The position numbers and the translations under genes are program-made. This document shows positions 35,989-43,497 of a DNA stretch of 43,497 nucleotides, piece by piece. Location: assembly GCF_028292805.1 (NCBI RefSeq), contig NZ_JAQGLS010000282.1, positions 1-43,497 on the forward strand, read 5' to 3'. Position 1 is the stretch's first letter, and every line of letters starts with the position of its first letter. This stretch comes from Ramlibacter sp. Its GTDB lineage: Bacteria; Pseudomonadota; Gammaproteobacteria; Burkholderiales; Burkholderiaceae_C. A model generated the notes under the pieces. That model was given only the letters and a program-made list of their open reading frames with translations. It did not search any database and had not been told where the DNA came from.

Positions 35989-36678
35989 TCAGGCCACCTG
36001 GGCCGGCGGCATCCAGGGCAGCTGCATGGCCAGCCCCTGCCCTTCGCGCTCCAGCGCCACGCCATCGGCCGCTGCCAACGCATCGAGGTCGGCCCACTCC
36101 AGCTTGCGGTACGCCGCCTCCGCCGCGAAACCCTTGTCGCCTTCGCTGGGCCGCACCGCGATCCGCACGATCGCGCCCTGCGCCGCGGCCTGGGCCGTGA
36201 TCACGAGCGCGGACGACGGCTCCAGGTGGTCGGTGGTGTAGACCAGCGCGCCGGTGAGCAGGCTGCGGATGGCGCTGCGGCGCACCTGCCTGGGCAGCGG
36301 CGTCGCTTCGTTGCGCAAGGCATAGCCGCGAAAGCTCAGGCTGGTGGCCAGCAGGCTGGCGCACTCGCGCACCGCTTCCTCCACCGTGGTGCCGACCGTT
36401 TCGTCGGGGGCCAGCCAGCCGACGACCTCGATGCTGGAAGCCAGCGCCGCGCGCGCGAAGCCGTTGATCTTGCCCGCGCTGTCGTGCAGGTGGGCCAGGT
36501 CGGGTTGCGCGCTGCGCAGCCTGCGCTCCATGACCTCGTAGATCATGCCGATGGGCTGGAGGTTGACCACCAGGTGGTGCCGCATGGAAGGCGCCAGCCG
36601 GCGCAGCAGCGCGTAGCGGGCCGCCTCGGCCGCGGCAGAGGGCAGCCCGGGTCGGGGTCCTGGATTCGAAACCGGCAT
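35989..36678 (-). CDS. Degenerate histidine-kinase-like protein, possible phosphotransferase
   Basis: MRHHLVVNLQPIGMIYEVMERRL dimerisation-helix-like segment, then an ATPase-like C-terminal region without recognisable N/G1/G2 boxes. Confidence 0.5.
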   Translation of the reverse strand: MPVSNPGPRPGLPSAAAEAARYALLRRLAPSMRHHLVVNLQPIGMIYEVMERRLRSAQPDLAHLHDSAGKINGFARAALASSIEVVGWLAPDETVGTTVEEAVRECASLLATSLSFRGYALRNEATPLPRQVRRSAIRSLLTGALVYTTDHLEPSSALVITAQAAAQGAIVRIAVRPSEGDKGFAAEAAYRKLEWADLDALAAADGVALEREGQGLAMQLPWMPPAQVA

Positions 36679-36733
36679 GGGGCCACCTTACCACCCGAGC
36701 CGGTGCTGTCAACCGCCGCTGCAGCGTTGAGAA

Positions 36734-37726
36734 TCAGTCCGCCTTGATCTTCGCGCGCTCGACCACGGCCTTCCAGCGCTTTTGCTCGGTGGCGATGAAC
36801 TGGGCGAACTGCGCCGGCGTGCCGCCCACCGGCTCGGCGCCATCCTGGTGCAGGCGCTCGAGCGCCGCGTTGTTCTTCATCGCCTTCATCGTCTCGGCCG
36901 CGAGCTTGTCGATGTTGGCCTGGGGCATGGTGGCCGGCGCCAGGATGCCGTACCACTGCGTCATCTCGAAGCCGGGAAAGCCCTGTTCGGCGACCGTGGC
37001 CACGTCGGGCAGCTGCTGCAGGCGTTTCGACGAACCCGTGGCGATGCAGCGCAGCTTGCCCGCCTTGATGTGCGGCAGGATCGCCGAAGCGCCGACCGCC
37101 GCCGCCTCCAGCCGTCCCGCCAGCAGGTCGGTCAGCTGCGGGCCGGTGCCGCGGTAAGGCACGTGCAGCAGGAACACGCCGGCCGTCATCTTCAGGTATT
37201 CGAAGGCCAGGTGGCCGGCGCTGCCGTTGCCGGCCGAGCCGTAATTGAGCTGGCCTGGCCTGGCCCTGGCCAGCGCCAGGAATTCCTTGAGGTTGCGCGC
37301 CGGCACGTCCGGGTGCACCACGTACAGGCTGGGCACCTTGGCCAGCAGGCTGAGCGGTTTGAAGTCGCGATTGGCGTCGTAGGGCAGCTTGTCGAACATG
37401 TACGGGTTGACCGCCAGCGTGCCGATGTGGCCCAGGATGATGGTGTGCTGGTCGTCGGCACGCGCCACTTCGCTCATCGCGATGTTGCCCGAGGCGCCCG
37501 GCTTGTTCTCGACGAAGACGTTCTGCCCGAGCGACTTGCTCAGCTCGCCGGCCGCCGTGCGCGCGATGATCTCGGAGCTGCCGCCGGGAGCGAACGGCAC
37601 CACCAAGCGGATCGGCTTGCCGGGCCAGGCCGCCTGGGCCTGGGCCAGGGGCGCGACGCCGCCGGCTGCGAGGGCGCAGGCCGCGCCGAGGAAGCGGCGG
37701 CGGGATTCATGCGATGGGTGGGTCAT
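36734..37726 (-). CDS. Bug/TctC-type tripartite tricarboxylate transporter substrate-binding protein
   Basis: RRRFLGAACALAAGG (Tat-like signal), WPGKPIRLVVPFAPGGSSEIIARTAAGELSKSLGQNVFVENKPGASGNIA...LLAGRLEAAAVGASAILPHIKAGKLRCIA. Confidence 0.95.
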   Translation of the reverse strand: MTHPSHESRRRFLGAACALAAGGVAPLAQAQAAWPGKPIRLVVPFAPGGSSEIIARTAAGELSKSLGQNVFVENKPGASGNIAMSEVARADDQHTIILGHIGTLAVNPYMFDKLPYDANRDFKPLSLLAKVPSLYVVHPDVPARNLKEFLALARARPGQLNYGSAGNGSAGHLAFEYLKMTAGVFLLHVPYRGTGPQLTDLLAGRLEAAAVGASAILPHIKAGKLRCIATGSSKRLQQLPDVATVAEQGFPGFEMTQWYGILAPATMPQANIDKLAAETMKAMKNNAALERLHQDGAEPVGGTPAQFAQFIATEQKRWKAVVERAKIKAD

Positions 37727-37793
37727 GGGCCGCATCCTGAGGCAGCCGCATCGGCGGACAATACGGGCTTCCCCGCATCCATGGAAAATTCCC

Positions 37794-38021
37794 TTGGCAC
37801 CCCGCTCCCCCTGGCCTGACAAGGTCATCGCGCTCCTGCGCGCCGGCAACCCGGCCGCCGCGATCGCCCAGATCAAGGTCGCGCCCAGCGTGCGCGAACT
37901 CAAGGCGCTGGAAAAAGCCCTCGCCTCCGCGCAATTCGCCGGCAAGTGGAAAGACGTCGACGTCGCCATCACCGAAAACCTGCAAGCCCTGGCCGCGCCG
38001 CGGCTGCACCGGTCGCCATGA
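37794..38021 (+). CDS. Small conserved-looking hypothetical protein
   Basis: TTG start, APRSPWPDKVIALLRAGNPAAAIAQIKVAPSVRELKALEKAL...; stop overlaps ATG of the downstream helicase (ATGA). Confidence 0.55.
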   Translation: MAPRSPWPDKVIALLRAGNPAAAIAQIKVAPSVRELKALEKALASAQFAGKWKDVDVAITENLQALAAPRLHRSP

Positions 38022-39283
38022 GCGAGCCCACGTTCGCCTCCCTGGGTTTGTCGGCTGACCTGCTGCATGCGTGTCTCGACGCCGGCTACCTCACGCCCAC
38101 CGCGATCCAGCTGGATGCCATTCCGCCGCTGCTGCGCGGCCAGGACTTGCTGGGGCTGGCGCCGACCGGCTCCGGCAAGACCGCCGCCTTCGCGCTGCCG
38201 CTGCTGCAGCGGCTGGCCGCCGGCCAGCGCCATGCGCAGCGCCGCGTGCGGGTGCTGGTGCTGGTGCCCACACGCGAGCTGGCCGCGCAGGTCGGCGAGG
38301 TGTTCCGGCGCCTGGGCGCGTCGTGCGCGCACCCGCCCAAGGTGGCCGTGCTGTTCGGCGGCGTTTCCGTCAATCCGCAGATGATGGGCCTGCGTGGCGG
38401 CGCCGACGTGGTCGTGGCCACGCCCGGCCGGCTGCTCGACCTGCTGGAGCGCAACGCGCTGCGGCTCGACGGCGTCGAGGCCCTGGTGCTGGACGAGGCC
38501 GATCGCCTGCTGGACCTGGGCTTCGCAGCGGAACGCGAGCGGGTGCTGGCCGAACTGCCGGCGCAGCGCCAGACGCTGCTGTTCTCCGCCACCTTTCCCC
38601 AGGAAGTGCAGGCGCTGGCGGACAGCCTGCTGCGCAACGCGACGCGGGTCGAGGCTGCGGCGCCGGACGGCGCAGCGCCAGCGATCGTGCAGCGGGTGAT
38701 CTCGGTCGACGCCGGCCGTCGCACCGAGCTGCTGCGCCGCCTGGTGCAGGACGAGAAATGGGACCGCGTGCTGGTGTTCGTCGCCACCCGCCATGCCGCC
38801 GAACAGGTGGCGCGCAAGCTGCACGACCGCGGCGTCTATGCCGCGCCGCTGCACGGCGAACTGAGCCAGGGCCAGCGCACCGAGGTGCTGGCGCACTTCA
38901 AGGACCGCCGCTACGACGTGCTGGTCACCACCGATCTGGCGGCCCGCGGCATCGACATCCCGGGGCTGGAGGCGGTGGTCAACTACGACCTGCCGCGCTC
39001 ACCCAACGACTACGTGCACCGCATCGGCCGCACCGCACGCGCCGGCGCAAGCGGCATCGCCGTGAGCTTTGCCAGCGCTGGCACCGAGGCGCACATGCGG
39101 CTGATCGAAAAACGCCAGAACCTGGTGCTGCCGCGCGAGCAGGTGGCGGGCTTCGAGCCGGTGGAGCTGGAACCGCCGCCGCAGCCCGAGGCAGGCGTCG
39201 GCGGCATCAAGGGCAAGCGCCCGAGCAAGAAGGACAAGCTGCGCGCGGCCGCGGGGCTCACGCCAGGCCCAGCCCCAGATTGA
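38018..39283 (+). CDS. DEAD-box RNA helicase (RhlE-like)
   Basis: Q motif plus GLAPTGSGKTAAF, PTRELAAQV, TPGRLLDLL, LDEADRLLDLGF, FSATFP, VTTDLAARGIDIPG, HRIGRTARAG. Confidence 0.96.
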   Translation: MSEPTFASLGLSADLLHACLDAGYLTPTAIQLDAIPPLLRGQDLLGLAPTGSGKTAAFALPLLQRLAAGQRHAQRRVRVLVLVPTRELAAQVGEVFRRLGASCAHPPKVAVLFGGVSVNPQMMGLRGGADVVVATPGRLLDLLERNALRLDGVEALVLDEADRLLDLGFAAERERVLAELPAQRQTLLFSATFPQEVQALADSLLRNATRVEAAAPDGAAPAIVQRVISVDAGRRTELLRRLVQDEKWDRVLVFVATRHAAEQVARKLHDRGVYAAPLHGELSQGQRTEVLAHFKDRRYDVLVTTDLAARGIDIPGLEAVVNYDLPRSPNDYVHRIGRTARAGASGIAVSFASAGTEAHMRLIEKRQNLVLPREQVAGFEPVELEPPPQPEAGVGGIKGKRPSKKDKLRAAAGLTPGPAPD

Positions 39284-39836
39284 CCTTCAGCAGCACCAGC
39301 ACGCCGAACACCGCGAAGATCGCTGCCGCGACGAAGCGCATCTTCGCCAGCGGCACGATCCTGGCCAGCCGGTCGCCCAGCAGCACTGCCGGCACGTTGG
39401 CGGCCATCATGCCCAGCGTGGTGCCCACCACCACCATGGTCAGGCTGGCGTACTTGGCGCCCAGCGCGATGGTGGCGAACTGGGTCTTGTCCCCCATCTC
39501 GGCCAGGAAGAACGCCACCAGCGTGGTGGCGAAGGGGCCGTAGCGGCTGGCCTTGCCGCTGTCTTCGAACTTGTCGGGGATCAGCGCCCAGGCCGCGAAC
39601 CCCAGGAAGGCAACGCCGAGCACCCAGCGCATGACGTCGGCGCTCACGCTCGCGGCGACCCAGTCGCCCAGGGCCGCGGCGACGAAATGGTTGGCGATGG
39701 TGGCGCCGAAGATGCCGGCGATGATGGCCCAGTGCCGGCCCGGGAACCTGGCGGCAAGGAAGAACGACAGCAGCTGGGTCTTGTCGCCCATCTCCGCGAT
39801 GGCGACCATGCCGAACGAGGCGAGAAAAGCTTCCAT
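39258..39836 (-). CDS. GDT1/UPF0016 (TMEM165-like) cation transporter, probable Mn exporter
   Basis: Two copies of the E-M-G-D-K-T-Q signature (AIAEMGDKTQLLS, FLAEMGDKTQFAT); start taken at MEAFLASFGM. Confidence 0.93.
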   Translation of the reverse strand: MEAFLASFGMVAIAEMGDKTQLLSFFLAARFPGRHWAIIAGIFGATIANHFVAAALGDWVAASVSADVMRWVLGVAFLGFAAWALIPDKFEDSGKASRYGPFATTLVAFFLAEMGDKTQFATIALGAKYASLTMVVVGTTLGMMAANVPAVLLGDRLARIVPLAKMRFVAAAIFAVFGVLVLLKVNLGLGLA

Positions 39837-39869
39837 GGAACGGGGAAATCCAAAGGCCGGAGAGCACAT

Positions 39870-39911
39870 GACTGCGCAGCTTCCCCGGCCAGTGCGGAAA
39901 GCTGTGCAGTC
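39870..39911 (-). terminator. Strong hairpin, probable riboswitch expression platform
   Basis: gactgcgcagcttccccggccagtgcggaaagctgtgcagtc: long imperfect inverted repeat (GACTGC.CAGCTT.../...AAGCTG.GCAGTC) sharing GAC with the aptamer P1 strand. Confidence 0.6.
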
Positions 39912-40012
39912 AAAGGTCTTGCCAGGCTGGAAGCTGCTTGCACCATGGCCGTGGGGGCCAAGTCTGTTGACGCAAGCCTCTGCGGGATGCAGAGCGGCTA
40001 CTCCCCAATGAC
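39909..40012 (-). ncRNA. yybP-ykoY manganese riboswitch aptamer
   Basis: Minus strand GUCAUUGGGGAGUAGCCGCUCUGC-AUCCC-GCAGAGGCUUGCGUCAACAGACU...GGCAAGACCUUUGAC; GGGGAGUAGC, GUCAACA and AGACCU match the aptamer consensus; lies upstream of a GDT1 gene. Confidence 0.85.
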
Positions 40013-40059
40013 GGGTGAAGGCGGATTATAGGTGGGACGGGGAGCGCTGCGCGGCAAAG

Positions 40060-40480
40060 CTGCGCGCCCTGCGAGTCCGACGGCTCTGAGGCCGCCACTT
40101 CCGCCACCAGCCCCGATGCCACGCCCAGCTCCTCCACCAACGGTCCTGTCTGTGCGGCCGTGCCGACCACCCGAACACGTAATCGTCGGGCCGCACCAGC
40201 GCCGCAACCCACCCGTGACGAGAGAACCAGGCTTGCGCCACGCCGTCCGCTGCCCACCGCATCGAGCATGCCTGCGCTCACCGCCTTGCAGCACCCACCG
40301 CGGCAACAGGCTGCCGCGCGCCGCAGGCTCCTGCAGCGCGAGCAGCCCGGTTTCCAGCCGCGGCTGGATGTCCTGGCGCCGCGTGTCCTTGACCACGCCG
40401 CCGCAGCCGGCCAGCAGCTTGGCGTCGCCTGCGCGCCTTGGCCGGATCGCCTTCGCAGATCAGCGCGCCAGCGCCGCGCC
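40060..40480 (-). pseudogene. Frameshifted remnant of a MhpA-like FAD-dependent monooxygenase (C-terminal part)
   Basis: Collinear fragments in three minus frames: ICEGDPAKARRR; VVKDTRRQDIQPRLETGLLALQEPAARGSLLPRWVLQGGERR; AALVRPDDYVFGWSA; GTAAQTGPLVEELGVASGLVAEV. Confidence 0.55.
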
Positions 40481-40796
40481 ATGGACGAATCACGCAAGGA
40501 CCAGTGCTTTTCGGGCGTCGGCCACAATCCGGCGCATGAAGTCCGAGCCCGCCGCGCAACTGCTCGTTCCGACCCGGGGAAGTGCGGCACGACCAGCCCG
40601 ACGACTGCCGCCACTGCGCGCTGGCGGCGGTGCGCGCCCGTGCCATGGACTGGAGCCGGTGGCGCAGGTCGCGGCCCAACCGGGCTAACACGCCGCCGCC
40701 TGCTTCAGCCAGCTATTGGACCGCAGCGCCGGCGGCACGTCGTCGGCATACCGCGCGCTGGTGGCGCAAGGGGTGCGTGGCACCGCGGGTTGAGGA

Positions 40797-41252
40797 TCAC
40801 TCCTTGAGGTTGCCGTGCACCCGCTGCAGCAGCGCGGTCAGCTGCTCGCGCTCGGCCAACGACAGCCCGGCCGCCGCCTGGGCGCCGAGCTTGCGCAGTG
40901 ACTGCCGCAGCACCCGTGTCAGCGCCTCGCCTTCGTCCGTCAGGCGCAGGCGCAGGTTGCGCCGGTCGGCCGGATCGGCCTGGCCCGCCAGCAAGCCGCG
41001 CTCGCGCAAGCCGGTGATCAGGCGCGCCAGCTGCGCCTTGTCGCGCCCGCTGTGCTGGGCCAGGTCGCTCTGGGTGCAGCCGGGATGGCGGCCGAAGAAA
41101 CGCAGCACCCGCGCCTCCATGGGCGTGAGCGGCACCCCGTCGCGCAAGGCCAGCTGCTGGCGCGCACGCACCTGGTGCATCACCGCATGGACCAGCTCCA
41201 GCAGATCGCCGCTGCTGTCGGCCTGGACCCGGCCCGGCCTATCGGTTGACAT
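40797..41252 (-). CDS. MarR-family transcriptional regulator
   Basis: TPMEARVLRFFGRHPGCTQSDLAQHSGRDKAQLARLITGLRERGLLAGQADPADRRNLRLRLTDEG. Confidence 0.92.
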   Translation of the reverse strand: MSTDRPGRVQADSSGDLLELVHAVMHQVRARQQLALRDGVPLTPMEARVLRFFGRHPGCTQSDLAQHSGRDKAQLARLITGLRERGLLAGQADPADRRNLRLRLTDEGEALTRVLRQSLRKLGAQAAAGLSLAEREQLTALLQRVHGNLKE

Positions 41253-41291
41253 TGTCATTCATTGGATGCATGATGGATGACATTATCAACC
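41244..41291. promoter_or_regulatory. Long near-palindromic operator between marR and the siderophore-interacting protein gene
   Basis: Arms GGTTGACATTGTCATTCAT (41244-41262) and ATGGATGACATTATCAACC (41273-41291), 16/19 complementary; overlaps the marR start. Confidence 0.8.
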
Positions 41292-41305
41292 ATCCAGGAT
41301 CCACC

Positions 41306-42040
41306 ATGGCGGACACCGCCCCCGGCCGCCGCGTGCAACGCGTGCGCCACGCAACCAAGCGCCGCGAGCTGACCGTGCTGCGCGTGGACGACCTCTCGCC
41401 GCACCTGCGGTCCATCACCTTCGGCGGCGACACGTTGGCCGACTTCACCAGCGACTCGTTCGACGACCACGTCAAGTTCCTGCTGGACCTCGGCGACGGC
41501 CAGCCGGTGGGCCGCGACTACACGCCGCGCCGCTTCGACCGCGCCGCGCGCGAGCTGGTGATCGAATTCGCGCTGCACGGCGACGGCCCCGCCTCCCGCT
41601 GGGCAGCGCAAGCGGCGCCGGGCCAGCGCGCGACCGTCGGCGGCCCGCGGGGTTCCTTCATCGTGCCGCTGGACTACGAGTGGCATTTGCTGGTGGGCGA
41701 CACCTCGGCGCTGCCGGCGATCGCCCGCCGGCTGCAAGAACTGCCGGCCGGCAGCCGCGCGCTCGCGATCGTGGAGGCGCCGCTGGAAGACCGGCGCGAC
41801 CTGGCGACGCAGGCCGAGCTGACCCTCGCCTGGGTCGCCAACGCGGCCGAAGGATTGGCGGCCCTGCGCGCGCTGGCGCTGCCGCCCGGCGAAGGCTATG
41901 CCTGGTGCGCCGGCGAAGCCAGGACGGTGGCCGAAGCCAGGCGCATCCTGGTCGAGGACAAAGGCCAGGATCGCCACGCGATCCGCGCGGCGGCGTACTG
42001 GAAGCGTGGCGTGGTGGCGCACCACGAGAGCCTGGAGTGA
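41306..42040 (+). CDS. Siderophore-interacting protein / ferric-siderophore reductase (ViuB-like)
   Basis: VDDLSPHLRSITFGGD...DDHVKFLL...GRDYTPRRFD...GPASRWAAQAAPGQRATVGGPRGSF...WCAGEARTVAEARRIL...YWKRG. Confidence 0.92.
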   Translation: MADTAPGRRVQRVRHATKRRELTVLRVDDLSPHLRSITFGGDTLADFTSDSFDDHVKFLLDLGDGQPVGRDYTPRRFDRAARELVIEFALHGDGPASRWAAQAAPGQRATVGGPRGSFIVPLDYEWHLLVGDTSALPAIARRLQELPAGSRALAIVEAPLEDRRDLATQAELTLAWVANAAEGLAALRALALPPGEGYAWCAGEARTVAEARRILVEDKGQDRHAIRAAAYWKRGVVAHHESLE

Positions 42041-42306
42041 GGCACTGAACAGCACGCCAAGCAGCACGCCCATCCGGGGCCGAACTCCTGCTTGACCGGC
42101 CGGCCTCCAGCATCAGGCGCAGCAGCGCCTGCACGCCACTCGGGCAGATCCGCCCCGAGGTGGCGGTCTATTTGTCGTCAAGGCAAACGGTGGGCATGTT
42201 CGACTCCGGCTGGACTCGATCGGCTTCCCGGCCGCGGTGGTGGCCGGCAACGTGGGCGCGGCTGCCAAGGGTAGGTGAGACAGCCGCGCGGCAACTTTCG
42301 GCGCGC

Positions 42307-43497
42307 TCAGGCGGGGTTGGCGGCGTCCTCCGCATACCACTGGTTCGCCGACAGCATCACCTCGTGGTGGCTGCGCCCGGACGGGATCATCGGAAAGCAG
42401 TTCTCCTGCGCCGCGACCGACACGTCCAGGAAGAACGGGCCGTCGTGGGCCAGGCATTCGTCCAGCCCGGACTGCAAGTCGGCGCGCTGCTCGATGCGGC
42501 GCGCGCCCCAGCCGAAGGCCTTGGCCAGCGCCACGAAGTCCGGCAGGGCCTGGTTCCAGCTGTGGCTCAGGCGGTTGCCGTGATTGAGCTGCTGCCACTG
42601 GCGCACCATGCCCATGTAGCCGTTGTTGGAGAGCACCACCTTGACCTTGGTGCCGTGCTGCATGGCCGTCGACAGCTCCTGGATGTTCATCAGGATGGAA
42701 GCGTCACCGCTGACGCAGACCACCGTCGCGTCGGGATGCGCCACCTGGGCGCCGATGGCGGCCGGCAAGCCGTAGCCCATGGTGCCGGCGCCGCCGGAGG
42801 TCAGCCAGCGGCGCGGCGCGTCGAAGCGCAGGTACTGCGCGGCCCACATCTGGTGCTGGCCGACGTCGGTGGAGACGATCGCGTCGCGGCCGGCCAGCGT
42901 CTGCTGCAGCGAGGCCATCAGCTGCTGCGGCAGGATCACGTCGCTGCGGTCCGGAAAGGCCAGGCTGTCGCGGCGGCGCCAGCCGGCGATGCGCTCGTGC
43001 CATGGCCCCAGCCGCCCGGGCGGCAGCGCCTGCAGTTGCGGCAGCGCCAGCAAGGCGTCGAGCACGGCAGCGCAGTCGCCCACCAGCGGCGCGTCGACCT
43101 GCACCACCTTGCCGATGCTGGACGGATCGATGTCGATGTGGATCTTGCGCGCATGCGGACAGAAGGTGGCCAGCGTGCCGGTGACGCGGTCGTCGAAACG
43201 GGCGCCGACGCAGACCACCAGGTCGGCATGGTGCATCGCCAGGTTCGCCTCCAGCGTGCCGTGCATGCCCAGCATGCCCAGGAAGCGCGGATCGGAGGCC
43301 GGGTAGGCGCCCAGGCCCATCAAGGTGAGCGTGGCCGGCGCATCGAGCAGTTGCGCCAGGCGCGTGAAGGCCGCCGACGCTTCGGGGCCCGAGTTGATCA
43401 GGCCGCCGCCGCCGTACAGCACGGGACGGCGCGCCGTCGACAGCAGGTCGGCCGCGCGTTGCAGGCTGCCGGCCGGCGGCAGCCGCGGCGTGCCGCG
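42307..43497 (-). CDS. ilvB: Acetolactate synthase large subunit (5' end beyond window)
   Basis: [89 protein letters not shown] motif; frame open to window end. Confidence 0.93.
   Translation of the reverse strand, partial: RGTPRLPPAGSLQRAADLLSTARRPVLYGGGGLINSGPEASAAFTRLAQLLDAPATLTLMGLGAYPASDPRFLGMLGMHGTLEANLAMHHADLVVCVGARFDDRVTGTLATFCPHARKIHIDIDPSSIGKVVQVDAPLVGDCAAVLDALLALPQLQALPPGRLGPWHERIAGWRRRDSLAFPDRSDVILPQQLMASLQQTLAGRDAIVSTDVGQHQMWAAQYLRFDAPRRWLTSGGAGTMGYGLPAAIGAQVAHPDATVVCVSGDASILMNIQELSTAMQHGTKVKVVLSNNGYMGMVRQWQQLNHGNRLSHSWNQALPDFVALAKAFGWGARRIEQRADLQSGLDECLAHDGPFFLDVSVAAQENCFPMIPSGRSHHEVMLSANQWYAEDAANPA

Noticed and set aside
37727-38896. N-terminal extension of the Bug protein ORF across the helicase gene
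   Set aside because: Upstream part is antisense to the DEAD-box helicase; true start is at MTHPSHESRRRFLG with a Tat-like signal.
42041-42306. Possible small gene or remnant between the siderophore-interacting protein and acetolactate synthase
   Set aside because: Several short overlapping frames, none with a recognisable motif or convincing start; not enough support.

Overview
High-GC betaproteobacterial-looking chromosomal segment, probably Burkholderiales (inferred from codon use and protein families only). Most of it is a large surface-adhesion locus on the minus strand. (i) A putative hfaA-hfaB-hfaD-like operon (about 32.06-25.24 kb): small Asn-rich secreted protein, HfaB/CsgG-type lipoprotein with an apparent OmpA-like C-terminus, and a ~1580-aa beta-strand-repeat HfaD-like protein, ended by a strong terminator. 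(ii) A two-partner-secretion operon (25.12-3.62 kb): FhaC/ShlB-type TpsB, a SapC-family protein, a ~6019-aa leukotoxin-LktA-family giant adhesin, and a secreted parvulin PPIase. Next to the adhesion locus lies a signalling cluster (32.5-36.7 kb): a soluble hybrid histidine kinase-receiver, a NarL/FixJ-type response regulator, a second soluble kinase with an N-terminal CPSCPSC motif, and a degenerate kinase-like protein that may be a phosphotransferase. The flanks are ordinary chromosome: DUF2383-like protein, LigD, Bug/TctC-type binding protein, DEAD-box helicase, GDT1/UPF0016 transporter with a probable yybP-ykoY Mn riboswitch, MarR regulator divergent from a siderophore-interacting protein over a long palindrome, a decayed FAD-monooxygenase remnant, and a partial acetolactate synthase. 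The candidate undescribed system is the combined Hfa-like anchor, giant TPS adhesin and soluble phosphorelay. All family calls come from reading the translations; no database search was run.
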